Counted from the first letter of the stretch, positions 27,263-36,507 are shown. The stretch: 64,000 bases of DNA from Clostridium sp. CMCC3677 (GCF_023845585.1 NZ_JAMQHS010000008.1:1-64000), one strand, 5' to 3'. The notes: a model not told the origin generated them from the sequence alone. Made by a program: numbers and translations.

Positions 27263-27964
27263 ATGTATAGTAGTTATTTTAATAATTTTTTTAGTTGTAT
27301 AGATATATTTAATTTTATAAATTTAAATATAAAGAATGATATTTTAGATAGAAAATTAAATATTATAAAGCAACAAATAAACAAATTATATGAAATGAAT
27401 ATAACTCAAAATAAAAGTGAGAAAGGAAAAGTTGAAAATAATATAGTTGATTATAATAAATTAAAAAAATATAGTACTGAATATAAAGCTTCAAAGGGGG
27501 ATAAAGAAGCTTTTATAGAATTAATTACAGAAAATAAGTTGTCATTATATAGAGTAGCGAAAGGAATATTAAAAAATGAAGAGAGAGTAGAGGATGCCAT
27601 TCAAAATACAATATTAAAGGCTTATGAGAATATAGTAAAAATAAAAAAACATGAGTACTTTAAGACTTGGATTATTAGAATTCTTATAAATGAATGCAAA
27701 GCAATAATTAAAAAAGAAAAAAGAGTTATTTATTTAGATGAAACAATTATAGAAGGCAATTATGAGGATAAATATCAAAATATAGATTTAGAAACAGCTT
27801 TAAATAACATTGATGAAGATTTACGCGAATTAGTAGTCTTGTATTATTTTGACGACATTCCTCAAAAAGAAATTGCTAAAATTTTAAATATTAATGAAAC
27901 TACAGTTAGGACAAGACTTTTAAGAGCTAGAAAAAAGCTTTACGAGTTATTAAAATTAGAATAG
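27263..27964 (+). CDS. ECF-type RNA polymerase sigma factor
   Basis: A 233-aa extracytoplasmic-function sigma factor. Region 2 (LYRVAKGILKNEERVEDAIQNTILKAYENI, then YFKTWIIRILINECKAIIKK) lies at about residues 92-150, and region 4 (DDIPQKEIAKILNINETTVRTRLLRARKKL) at the C-terminus. The first 75-80 residues are an unusual asparagine- and lysine-rich extension not seen in ordinary ECF sigmas of about 165-180 aa. GGAGGAG sets the ATG at 27263. Its probable anti-sigma follows 22 bp downstream. Confidence 0.9.
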   Translation: MYSSYFNNFFSCIDIFNFINLNIKNDILDRKLNIIKQQINKLYEMNITQNKSEKGKVENNIVDYNKLKKYSTEYKASKGDKEAFIELITENKLSLYRVAKGILKNEERVEDAIQNTILKAYENIVKIKKHEYFKTWIIRILINECKAIIKKEKRVIYLDETIIEGNYEDKYQNIDLETALNNIDEDLRELVVLYYFDDIPQKEIAKILNINETTVRTRLLRARKKLYELLKLE

Positions 27965-27986
27965 TTAGAGAGGAGGAAAAATAAAA

Positions 27987-29372
27987 GTGGACAATAAAAA
28001 TTTTGATAAAATATTAAAAGATAAAATTAAAAGTAAGTATAATAGTGTTCCAGATAAAATAGATCTAATGATTCAAGAAACATTGGATTCACTTAAGCAT
28101 AAAGAACAAAAAAGATATAGAAAAGTTATTAGTATAGCGGTTATTTGCTTTTTTGTATTATTTGCCAGTGTAGGTGTGGGGATAACTACGACAGCTAATG
28201 CATTAGGTCTTCCAGTTAAGGATTTTATAGCTGAAATAATGGGACTATCACCTCAATATTCTGATTATGCATCTGATGTAAATATAACTAAAGAGAGTAA
28301 TGGAGTAAATTTTACAATAACAAGTGTGCTTTATGATGGATATAAGCTTAAAATAGCATATAAAGTAGAAGGTACAGTGGCGGATTCTTTAGAAAAACTT
28401 GCGAAATTATCATCTTTTCTAAATACTAAAGTTTCAGTAAATGGAAAAGAAGTAAATCTAACTAGTTCGGGATATTCAAAGCCTATAAATAGTAATACAG
28501 TTGGTGGAATTAATATTTTTGATATAGATAATACCATGTATGATAATTCATTTATGGGATTAACACAATTAGATATTTTAGATACGTTTAACTTTAATAT
28601 TAGTATTGAAGATGAAATTGACAATGAAAAATATAAATGGGATTTTAATATTCCTATATCTAGTGAAAAAATTAAGAGTAAAATAGAAGAATATTCATTA
28701 GATAATACTGTAGGGGATTATAAAATAAAAAATGTAATAGTAACACCTATAAGCACTTATATAAGTGGGACATTTAAAGATTCTAAAGATAAAATATCAA
28801 TTATGAATTATATTGTTGTTGATGATAAAGGAAGAGAAGTTAAAATTGATAATTGCAATGAAAGTACAGGAGTTGGTGGAGGAAAATTTAGATGTGAAAT
28901 TTTAAATAATGATTCAGAATTAAATTCATTAACATTTATTCCTTATAAAAATAAGCAACACTATTCTCCAGAAGAAATGCCATCTACCGATGGGGAAGCA
29001 AAAGAATTTAAAAAGGCATATAGAGAAAAATTGCAAAAAGAAATAAGTTTAACATTAAGTGAAAATGGATTTAATTTTACCGGTGATTCTGAATTGAATA
29101 TAACTAAAGTGGTAAGAGAAGAAAATAAAACAAAAATATATTATGAAACTAAGTATCCAACAATGGTGAATTTACGATTAAATATTTCAAGAGATGATAT
29201 TAAAACAAAAAGTAATAACAATGTAGAAAATGTAGAAAGTATTGAATCAGGAGTTGGAGTTGTAACATTGAATGGAATATTAGAAGATAAAACTTATAAT
29301 TTAATATATGATAGTCCAGATAAATCATTAGAAGTTTATAAAGAAAGAGCAGTTACTGTGGAATTAAAATAA
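27987..29372 (+). CDS. Membrane anti-sigma factor candidate (DUF4179-like)
   Basis: A 461-aa single-pass protein. The first 40 residues are cytoplasmic and charged, a membrane helix follows at about residues 44-68 (VISIAVICFFVLFASVGVGITTT), and the remainder is an extracellular beta-rich region (VNITKESNGVNFTITSVLYDGYKLKIAY). This layout and position, directly behind an ECF sigma gene, fit the anti-sigma proteins with DUF4179 domains common in Clostridium. The start is GTG behind AGAGGAGG. The signal it senses is unknown. A strong terminator ends the operon. Confidence 0.75.
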   Translation: MDNKNFDKILKDKIKSKYNSVPDKIDLMIQETLDSLKHKEQKRYRKVISIAVICFFVLFASVGVGITTTANALGLPVKDFIAEIMGLSPQYSDYASDVNITKESNGVNFTITSVLYDGYKLKIAYKVEGTVADSLEKLAKLSSFLNTKVSVNGKEVNLTSSGYSKPINSNTVGGINIFDIDNTMYDNSFMGLTQLDILDTFNFNISIEDEIDNEKYKWDFNIPISSEKIKSKIEEYSLDNTVGDYKIKNVIVTPISTYISGTFKDSKDKISIMNYIVVDDKGREVKIDNCNESTGVGGGKFRCEILNNDSELNSLTFIPYKNKQHYSPEEMPSTDGEAKEFKKAYREKLQKEISLTLSENGFNFTGDSELNITKVVREENKTKIYYETKYPTMVNLRLNISRDDIKTKSNNNVENVESIESGVGVVTLNGILEDKTYNLIYDSPDKSLEVYKERAVTVELK

Positions 29373-29480
29373 CAATTCTTATGTTTTAAATAAATATCAT
29401 GAACTTATGTAGATTTCTTTATTAAAGTTTATCAATTTTCTTAGTATTAAAAATATAATTGTTATTTTAATACTAAGTGT

Positions 29481-29527
29481 AAAAAGTTCTTTTGTAGTAG
29501 AAAATTTTATTACAAAAGAACTTTTTT
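29481..29527 (+). terminator. Intrinsic terminator after the sigma/anti-sigma operon
   Basis: A perfect 16-bp stem, AAAAAGTTCTTTTGTA with its complement, and a final T run. Confidence 0.92.
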
Positions 29528-29618
29528 ATGTGAAATTTTCAATTTAAATTGAAATGGAAGATATTTTAATTAATAGTATAAAATCATATAAATAAATGTT
29601 GGAAATAAAGGAAAATTT

Positions 29619-29648
29619 TTGGACTATTATTAAATTTCATGATAAAAT
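29619..29648 (+). promoter_or_regulatory. Promoter of the SbcD/SbcC-like operon
   Basis: TTGGAC at 29619-29624 and TAAAAT at 29643-29648 with an 18-bp spacer, immediately followed by a LexA-type box. Confidence 0.6.
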
Positions 29649-29649
29649 G

Positions 29650-29663
29650 AGAACTAAAGTTCG
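29650..29663. promoter_or_regulatory. LexA (SOS) box
   Basis: GAAC-TAAA-GTTC at 29651-29662 followed by G: the same operator type as upstream of the Y-family polymerase gene. It lies over the predicted transcript start, a repressing position. Confidence 0.72.
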
Positions 29664-29679
29664 ATGAAAAGGTGATATT

Positions 29680-30810
29680 ATGAAAAAAATAAAAATTTTA
29701 CATACATCAGATTTACATTTTGATACTCCTTTTAGTGGAATGAAGAATAATAAATCTATTAAATGTAGAGAAGAACTTAAAGAAGTCTTTGAAAAAATAA
29801 TAAAAATTTCATTAGAAAATAATATAGATATTTTATTAATTGCAGGAGATATGTTTGATAATTTATCAGTAAATAAAAGTACATTATGTTTTTTAAAATC
29901 ATGTTTTGAGAAAATAGATAAAGTAAAAATATTTATAAGTCCAGGTAATCATGATCCATATAATGAAAAATCGTTTTATAGCATGATAGAGTGGCCTAAA
30001 AATGTATATATATTTAAGGGAAATATGGAAAAAGTGGTTTTAGAGGATTTAAAAACTATTGTATGGGGAGCTGCTTTTACTCACAATTATATTTATGAAT
30101 CCTTAATAAAAGATGTAAATAGAATTGATGGATATAACAATATAATGGTTATTCATGGAGAGATATCATCAAAAGAAAAGAATGAATATAACCCTATAAC
30201 TGAAGAAGAAATTGCTAAAAGTAATATGGATTATATAGCATTAGGACATAGACATAAGTATGTTGGTGTTAATAAAGTATCAAATACTTATTATGCATAT
30301 AGTGGGTGTCCACAAGGAAGAGGATTTGATGAATTAGATGACAAAGGAATTATATTATTAGAGATTTCTAATAGATATTGTGATTATAAGTTTATAAAAA
30401 CAGCTATTAGAAATTATTATGAAAAGGAAATAAATATAGAAGGTTGTTTTGGATACAATCAAGTTAAAAGTAAAATTTTTAGTTGTATAGATAAAGAAAA
30501 TATTAAAGATAATTCTTACAAAGTAATATTAAAGGGAGAAATTAATGAGGAATTTAATTTAAGAGAAGAAATCATAGAAGAGATGATAAAAAAGGATGAT
30601 TACGATATAAGAGTAATAGATAAAACTGAAGTGAAAATAGATATGGATGAATTATTGAAAGGGTATTCAATAAAGAGCTTATTTGCAAGAAAAATATATG
30701 AAGAACTAGAAAAAGCAGAAACAGAAGAAGAAAAAGAAATAATAAAATTAGCTTTAAAGAAAGGACTTCAAAGTTTATCGGGTGAAGAGGTGAGAGATTA
30801 TAATTATTAA
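29680..30810 (+). CDS. SbcD/YhaO-type DNA repair metallophosphoesterase
   Basis: A 376-aa calcineurin-like nuclease subunit, partner of the SbcC/YhaN-type ATPase encoded next. The five metal-binding motifs are present in order: HTSDLHFD, AGDMFDN, SPGNHDP, VIHGEIS and LGHRHKY. By family it is expected to be a manganese-dependent nuclease. The ATG at 29680 follows AAAGGTG. The next gene starts inside its last five codons. The LexA-type box upstream suggests induction by DNA damage. The length is closer to YhaO than to E. coli SbcD. Confidence 0.88.
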   Translation: MKKIKILHTSDLHFDTPFSGMKNNKSIKCREELKEVFEKIIKISLENNIDILLIAGDMFDNLSVNKSTLCFLKSCFEKIDKVKIFISPGNHDPYNEKSFYSMIEWPKNVYIFKGNMEKVVLEDLKTIVWGAAFTHNYIYESLIKDVNRIDGYNNIMVIHGEISSKEKNEYNPITEEEIAKSNMDYIALGHRHKYVGVNKVSNTYYAYSGCPQGRGFDELDDKGIILLEISNRYCDYKFIKTAIRNYYEKEINIEGCFGYNQVKSKIFSCIDKENIKDNSYKVILKGEINEEFNLREEIIEEMIKKDDYDIRVIDKTEVKIDMDELLKGYSIKSLFARKIYEELEKAETEEEKEIIKLALKKGLQSLSGEEVRDYNY

Positions 30811-33538
30811 GCAAGTTAATATAGAAAATTTTGCAGGGATAAAAGGAAGAATTATAAGCTTTGCTAATAAATTTAACTTAATATATGGTGAAAATGAAAA
30901 AGGTAAAAGTACAATAGAGAATTTTATAAAGATATGGCTTTATGGATTTGAAAAAAATCGTGGCAAAGATAATGATAGGAAAAAGTTTACTCCATTAACT
31001 GGCGGAAAAATAAGTGGAGAATTAACAGTTGAACATGAAGGGGTAACATATGTTATAAGAAGAAGTTTTGGATTAACTAAAAAAGAAGATACCTGTGAAA
31101 TACTTGATGAAGTAACTGGAGATAAAATAGATATACCATATAATAATGAACCAGGAAAATATTTTTTAGATATAAATTTATCAACATTTTCTAAAACTTT
31201 ATTTATAAATCAATTAGGGGTTATGGTAAATAAGGATAAAGAAGAAGAAATAATGGAGAAAATAACTAATACTTATAATTCAGGAGAAGAAAATGTATCT
31301 TTTAAGAAAGCAATAGAAGTATTAGAAAAAGGAAAAAAGAAAATTAAGACAACTAGGAAATCTGGGGAATTAGATTTACTTACAGAAAAGAAAAATTTAC
31401 TAAAAGAAGAATTATGGAATGCATATACTCTGTCAGAGGCAAACATAGAAAATGAAGAAAAATTATTAAATACTAAAAATGAAAAAGAAGAAATAATAAA
31501 GAAATTAGATAGTTTAGAATTATACAAGAAGTATATAAAAAAGAGTAATTTACAAAAAGATTATTTAGAAATTGCGCAATATTTAAAGAAGAGTGAAGAA
31601 CTTAAGAAAAAAGAAGAAGTAATAAATGAAGAACTAAATAGAAATTATACTAATATAAATAGTGAGTTTTTAGAAGAATTAAATAAAGAGTATAATAGAT
31701 ATTTAAATTTAAATGATATAAAACAAGAAAAGAAAAGAGAATTAAATATTTTACAAAATAAATTAAATGAAAAAAACAATGATTTTAAAGAATATAAAGT
31801 ATTAGATTCCCTTTGTGAAGAAGATATAAAAGATAAATTATATGTATTAAAAATAGAACAGGAAAATTTAAAGGAGAAATTATATAAAGTTGAGTCTATA
31901 GAAAATTCTATAGAAACATTTAAAAATGATTTAAATATTAGATCTAATAAAATGAGGAATTTGGAATATATAGCTGAATATAGAGAGGATATAGAGGAAA
32001 ATATTAATTTATATAAAGATAAATTAAAAGAACTAAAATATAAATTAGAATTATACTCATCAAACAATGAGAGGTGCTCTATAAAAAATATTAAGAATAA
32101 GATGATTTTTATTTATGTATTGTTTGCTTTGTTTTTAGTAGTTTTATTTATAGGTATTTTTAAAGAGAACTTTATAATAGATATCTTAACAGTACCTTTA
32201 CTAGCTATTTTGACTAAAGTTTATTTAAAGTATTCACTAATAATGAAGGAAGCTTCTATTAAAGAAAAAAATAAACTTAGCATACAAAAGCTAAAAAATG
32301 AAGTAGAACAATATGAAGAAAAATTGAATTTGCATATGAATGAAATTAATTGTAAGGATTATGAGAATTTAATAAAGCAATTATCACAATATGATTCATA
32401 TAAAATCTATAAGGATAATATTTATGCATCTATAAACTCTAAAGTTAAAGAAATTAATGATTTTAATATAGAAGAATTAAATAATAAATATAATAAAAAT
32501 AAGAAAGTACTAGAATCATTATTTAAATTATTAGAGTGTAATTCCATAGAAGAAACAATAAATAAAGTAAATATATATAGTAAATTTAAAAAAGAGTTAT
32601 TACCAATGGAATATAAAATTAGTTCATTAGCATTAGAACTAAAAGAAATAGATTTTCAACTAAAGGATAAAGAAGAAGATTTAAGAGAAAAGACAAAAGG
32701 AATGGAATTTGAAAATATTGATATATTGGATTTTCATATAAAAATTAAAGAGTATAAGGATAAAGTTAATAAAATAATGGAAGTAAAAAGTAATCTTAAT
32801 AGTGTAGAAGAAACATATAAGGTGCTTTTAAAAGATAGGAATATAGAAGAAATCAAAAAAGAAATTAAAAATATATTACCTGATGATTTAAGCTATTCTT
32901 ATAAATCAGAAGAAGATATAGAAAAAGAAATAAAAAAAAGTTCTAACAAGTTATTAAAAATAGAAAAAGAAATAAAAGATTTAGAACATCTTATAGAAAA
33001 ACGATATTTAGGTAAAAGAGCAATAGCTGAGATAGAAGAAGAATTATATGATGCTCAGGAAAAAATTTTAAAGTGTGAAAAAGAATTTAAGGCTTTAGAA
33101 GTAGCTTCTTTAAAATTACAAGAATCATTTAAAGAACTAAGAAGCAATATAGGACCTAAGTTGAACAATGAAGTATTAAAAAATTTTAATTTCTTAACAT
33201 TAAAAAATTATAAAGATGTTAAAATATCTGAGGACTATAAGTTAAAGGTGAGGGATAATAGCGTATTATTTGATTCAGAAATATTAAGTAATGGAGCTAA
33301 GGATCAGTTATATCTATCGCTAAGATTATCATTTATAAATATGCTGTTTAAAAATAAGAAAGTGCCTATATTTTTAGATGATGCATTTATACAATATGAT
33401 GATAATAGAAGAGAAAGAGCATTAAAGCTATTAATAAAAGAAGATTTTAATCAAGTAATATTTTTTACATGCCAAACAATAGAAAAGAATATTTTAGATA
33501 ATATTTCATATGATTATAATTTAATCGAATTAAGTTAA
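30797..33538 (+). CDS. SbcC/YhaN-type ATPase with apparent ATT or ATA start
   Basis: An SMC-like repair ATPase, about 913 aa. Walker A YGENEKGKST lies near residue 36. Two long coiled coils flank a central pair of membrane helices (residues about 435-480, MIFIYVLFALFLVVLFIGIF). The C-terminal ABC signature is LSNGAKDQLYLSLRLSF, with Walker B VPIFLDDAF. No ATG, GTG or TTG is in frame between the stop at 30791 and the ATG at 31223, which would cut off the Walker A. AGAGGTGA at 30786-30793 sits just before ATT (30797) and ATA (30800), and the protein IIIKQVNIENFAGI aligns with normal family N-termini. It may use a non-canonical start, or the read may have a base error. Confidence 0.85.
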   Translation: MIIIKQVNIENFAGIKGRIISFANKFNLIYGENEKGKSTIENFIKIWLYGFEKNRGKDNDRKKFTPLTGGKISGELTVEHEGVTYVIRRSFGLTKKEDTCEILDEVTGDKIDIPYNNEPGKYFLDINLSTFSKTLFINQLGVMVNKDKEEEIMEKITNTYNSGEENVSFKKAIEVLEKGKKKIKTTRKSGELDLLTEKKNLLKEELWNAYTLSEANIENEEKLLNTKNEKEEIIKKLDSLELYKKYIKKSNLQKDYLEIAQYLKKSEELKKKEEVINEELNRNYTNINSEFLEELNKEYNRYLNLNDIKQEKKRELNILQNKLNEKNNDFKEYKVLDSLCEEDIKDKLYVLKIEQENLKEKLYKVESIENSIETFKNDLNIRSNKMRNLEYIAEYREDIEENINLYKDKLKELKYKLELYSSNNERCSIKNIKNKMIFIYVLFALFLVVLFIGIFKENFIIDILTVPLLAILTKVYLKYSLIMKEASIKEKNKLSIQKLKNEVEQYEEKLNLHMNEINCKDYENLIKQLSQYDSYKIYKDNIYASINSKVKEINDFNIEELNNKYNKNKKVLESLFKLLECNSIEETINKVNIYSKFKKELLPMEYKISSLALELKEIDFQLKDKEEDLREKTKGMEFENIDILDFHIKIKEYKDKVNKIMEVKSNLNSVEETYKVLLKDRNIEEIKKEIKNILPDDLSYSYKSEEDIEKEIKKSSNKLLKIEKEIKDLEHLIEKRYLGKRAIAEIEEELYDAQEKILKCEKEFKALEVASLKLQESFKELRSNIGPKLNNEVLKNFNFLTLKNYKDVKISEDYKLKVRDNSVLFDSEILSNGAKDQLYLSLRLSFINMLFKNKKVPIFLDDAFIQYDDNRRERALKLLIKEDFNQVIFFTCQTIEKNILDNISYDYNLIELS

Positions 33539-33553
33539 TAATTATATTATAGT

Positions 33554-33582
33554 TTGACAAGTATAAGAAAATAAATTAAAAT
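33554..33582 (+). promoter_or_regulatory. Sigma-A promoter of the ZnuA-like lipoprotein
   Basis: TTGACA at 33554-33559 and TAAAAT at 33577-33582, exactly 17 bp apart. Confidence 0.8.
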
Positions 33583-33585
33583 TAT

Positions 33586-33612
33586 ATTTGCAAATGCAAA
33601 TCATATGCAAAT
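33586..33612. promoter_or_regulatory. Triple TGCAAAT operator-like site
   Basis: Three copies of TGCAAAT start at 33589, 33595 and 33606, and ATTTGCAAAT (33586-33595) is a perfect palindrome. The array covers the predicted transcript start between the -10 and the ribosome site, where a repressor would act. A metal-responsive regulator such as Zur is plausible given the gene, but this is inference. Confidence 0.55.
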
Positions 33613-33623
33613 AGGAGGACTTA

Positions 33624-34526
33624 ATGAAAAAAAGATTTTTTTTAACACTATCATGCATTCTAATGAGTTTATTTATCATTGGATGTTCTAATTCAAATTC
33701 AACGAATGAATCTAATAAAGTAAATGATGAGAGTAAAAAGTTACAGGTTATGGTTTCAATATATCCATTAAAGGAATTCACTGAAAAAATAGGCGGAGAT
33801 AAAATTGAGGTTACTTGTTTAGTTCCTGAAAATATGGAACCACATGATTATGAACCAAAGACTAAAGATTTTGAAAAGCTTATGAATAGTGATATTTTTA
33901 TTTATAATGGATTAGGAATGGAACATTGGATTGATTCTGTTAATAATGTAGTTTCTGATGATAAAGTATTAAAAGTAAATTCAAGCGATGGCATTGATGT
34001 TAGAAAAGAGGGAGAACTAGTAGATCCTCATTCATGGTTAAGTTTAATACAAGTACAAAAACAATGTGAAAATATAAAAAATTCACTTATAAGTTTGGAT
34101 GAAGCAAATAAGGATACATATGAAGCAAACTATAATAAATTTAAAGAAGAATTACAAGGTTTATATGATGAATACTCAGCTAAGTTTAATGAGTTAAGCC
34201 AAAAAGATTTTATAACAGGTCATGCTGCTTTTGGTTATTTATGTAGGGATTTTGGGTTATCTCAAAAATCAGTTGAAAATTTATATGGAGAGGGTGAACC
34301 TACTCCCAAGGAATTGGAAAATTTGGTTAATTTCTGTAAAGAAAATAATATAAAAGTTATTTTTTCTGAATCTTTAGCAAGTCCAAAAGTTTCAGAGACA
34401 TTAGCATCAGAAGTTGGTGCAGAGGTAGTTCCTATATATACATTAGAATCAAATGAAGATGATATGAGTTATTTAGACGCTATGAAAAATAATTTAGATA
34501 AGATATATAATTCTTTAAGTAAGTAG
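33624..34526 (+). CDS. ZnuA-type metal-binding lipoprotein of an ABC transporter
   Basis: A 300-aa extracellular metal receptor, probably for zinc or manganese. A lipoprotein signal peptide ends in FIIGC (Cys near residue 21). The cluster-A9 ligands are intact: MEPHDYEP, DPHSWL, TGHAAFGYL and, near the C-terminus, SESLASPK. There is no histidine-rich loop. The ATG follows AGGAGG. No permease or ATPase gene is adjacent, so it must use a transporter encoded elsewhere. It contrasts with the ligand-less relative at 22331. Confidence 0.9.
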   Translation: MKKRFFLTLSCILMSLFIIGCSNSNSTNESNKVNDESKKLQVMVSIYPLKEFTEKIGGDKIEVTCLVPENMEPHDYEPKTKDFEKLMNSDIFIYNGLGMEHWIDSVNNVVSDDKVLKVNSSDGIDVRKEGELVDPHSWLSLIQVQKQCENIKNSLISLDEANKDTYEANYNKFKEELQGLYDEYSAKFNELSQKDFITGHAAFGYLCRDFGLSQKSVENLYGEGEPTPKELENLVNFCKENNIKVIFSESLASPKVSETLASEVGAEVVPIYTLESNEDDMSYLDAMKNNLDKIYNSLSK

Positions 34527-34528
34527 AT

Positions 34529-34558
34529 AAAAAGTGAACCAATTAGGTTCACTTTTTT
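34529..34558 (+). terminator. Intrinsic terminator after the ZnuA-like gene
   Basis: AAAAGTGAACC pairs with GGTTCACTTTT around AATTA, followed by T. Confidence 0.9.
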
Positions 34559-34652
34559 AATTATACATAAATTTTATTTATGATTTTTTTATGAAATGGC
34601 AATATATATGTTAAAATTAGTATATTATTACTAATAATAAGAGGGAGATAAT

Positions 34653-36446
34653 ATGAGCAATTCAAAGGAATTTTATAAAAGTACTTTAAAAGAAAATATA
34701 ACAAAAAGAGAGTCATTATTAAAAAAAATAAATATTATAAGTGTTATTAGGTTAGTAATAGTTCTTTTTATGTTAATAATTGATTATTTATTATATAAGG
34801 CAAATAATTATATAGCAATAATATTTACAACTACCATGTTTCTGATTATGTTTATAATTGCAGCACTATTTCATTCAAGTAAGCTAAGAGACAAAAATAT
34901 TGCAGATATATTAATAGACATGAATCAAAAAGGTATTGATAGAATAAATGGAGATTTTAAAAAGTTTAAAGATAATGGTGAGGAATACTTAAATTATAAA
35001 CATAAATTTATAAATGATTTAAATATATTTGGACCTAATTCTCTTTTTCAATTTATAAATTCTACAGTTACATCTGGTGGTAGAAAGAGATTAGTACAAA
35101 TATTAAGTATTGAACAAAATATAAATAAAAACGATATACTAATAAGACAGGAATCTATAAAAGAGCTATCTTCAAAAGTTCAATGGAGACAAAAATTTAT
35201 AGTAAAAGGTTTAATGAACAAATCATCTAAATTTAATTTGAATGATTTAATTAGTTGGGGTAAAGAGAAAAGCAAAGTAAACAAAATAAATATAATTATT
35301 AGCTGTATTTTTATAGTGACTAATTTTGTATCAATATTTTTAGCACTAAGTACTATATTACCTTGGTCATTTGTTATATTAGTATTTATGATTGATTTTG
35401 TTGTACTTAAAATGTTAACAAAATCAATAAATAAAGACATACTACTATTTAACAATATAAAACAAGATATTAATGGATATAGCGAAATATTAGAATTAAT
35501 AGAAAATGAAAATTTTAATTCAGAATATTTAAAGGAACTAAAAAATAAGATATCTCATGAAGAAGTTAGTTGTAAGAAAGAAATGAAAAAACTAACTAAT
35601 TTAGTAGAATGGATAGGAGATAGTTCTTATAATGCATATTATTTAGTAATAAATATATTATTTTTTTCAGATGTATTTATAATGAATAATTTAGAAAAAT
35701 GGAGAAAAACTAATGGATTAAGGTTAATGGAATGGCTTAATGTAATGAATGAATTTGATGCATTAAATAGTATTTCTAATATAGCATTTGATAATGAAGA
35801 GTGGGTATATCCTAATATATTAGATACTAGTGAAGTATATGGAGAAGAGATTGGTCATCCCTTAATAGGACATAAAGCAGTAAAAAATAGTTTCTCTTTA
35901 AATGGAATTCAAAAGGTTGCATTAATTACAGGTTCAAATATGTCAGGAAAAAGTACATTTTTAAGAAGCATAGGTTGTAATTTGTTATTAAGTTATATAG
36001 GAGCTCCTGTATGTGCAAAAAGGTTTAACTGTGGAATAATGAGTTTATATACATGCATCACTACAAGAGATAGTTTAGAAGAAAGTATTTCTTCATTTTA
36101 TGCAGAAATTTTAAGAATAAAGATACTTATAGAAGCTTGTAAAAGAGGAGAAAAAGTATTTTTCCTTTTAGATGAAATATTTAAAGGAACTAATTCTAGA
36201 GATAGGCATACTGGAGCTACTGTATTAATAAATCAATTAATAAAATACGGTGCTATAGGACTTGTCTCAACTCATGATTTAGAATTATGTGATTTAGAAA
36301 AAGAAGATAATAAAATAATAAATTATAATTTTAGAGAATTTTATGAAGATGATAAAATAAAATTTGATTATATACTTAGAAGGGGAAAGAGTGAGACTCA
36401 AAATGCTATTAATTTAATGAAATTAGCAGGAATAGATTTCATGTAG
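34653..36446 (+). CDS. Membrane-anchored MutS-like ATPase
   Basis: A 597-aa protein with the MutS C-terminal ATPase domain: Walker A GSNMSGKSTFLRSIG near residue 428, then FFLLDEIFKGTNSRDRHTGA (Walker B and the MutS signature) and the STHDLEL motif. It lacks the mismatch-recognition domains. Two hydrophobic hairpins, near residues 28-72 and 210-255, indicate membrane attachment, which is unlike mismatch-repair MutS. This subfamily is frequent in Firmicutes but has no established function as far as I know. It is a single gene with its own ribosome site, AGAGGGAG. Confidence 0.85.
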   Translation: MSNSKEFYKSTLKENITKRESLLKKINIISVIRLVIVLFMLIIDYLLYKANNYIAIIFTTTMFLIMFIIAALFHSSKLRDKNIADILIDMNQKGIDRINGDFKKFKDNGEEYLNYKHKFINDLNIFGPNSLFQFINSTVTSGGRKRLVQILSIEQNINKNDILIRQESIKELSSKVQWRQKFIVKGLMNKSSKFNLNDLISWGKEKSKVNKINIIISCIFIVTNFVSIFLALSTILPWSFVILVFMIDFVVLKMLTKSINKDILLFNNIKQDINGYSEILELIENENFNSEYLKELKNKISHEEVSCKKEMKKLTNLVEWIGDSSYNAYYLVINILFFSDVFIMNNLEKWRKTNGLRLMEWLNVMNEFDALNSISNIAFDNEEWVYPNILDTSEVYGEEIGHPLIGHKAVKNSFSLNGIQKVALITGSNMSGKSTFLRSIGCNLLLSYIGAPVCAKRFNCGIMSLYTCITTRDSLEESISSFYAEILRIKILIEACKRGEKVFFLLDEIFKGTNSRDRHTGATVLINQLIKYGAIGLVSTHDLELCDLEKEDNKIINYNFREFYEDDKIKFDYILRRGKSETQNAINLMKLAGIDFM

Positions 36447-36462
36447 TATATAAAAAGCATTT

Positions 36463-36507
36463 TATGTCCTAAAGATAATTGATATTTTAGTATAGGGCAT
36501 ATTTTTA
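36463..36507 (+). terminator. Probable terminator after the MutS-like gene
   Basis: TATGTCCTA pairs with TAGGGCATA (9 bp, one G-T pair) around a 21-nt loop, followed by five T. Confidence 0.65.
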
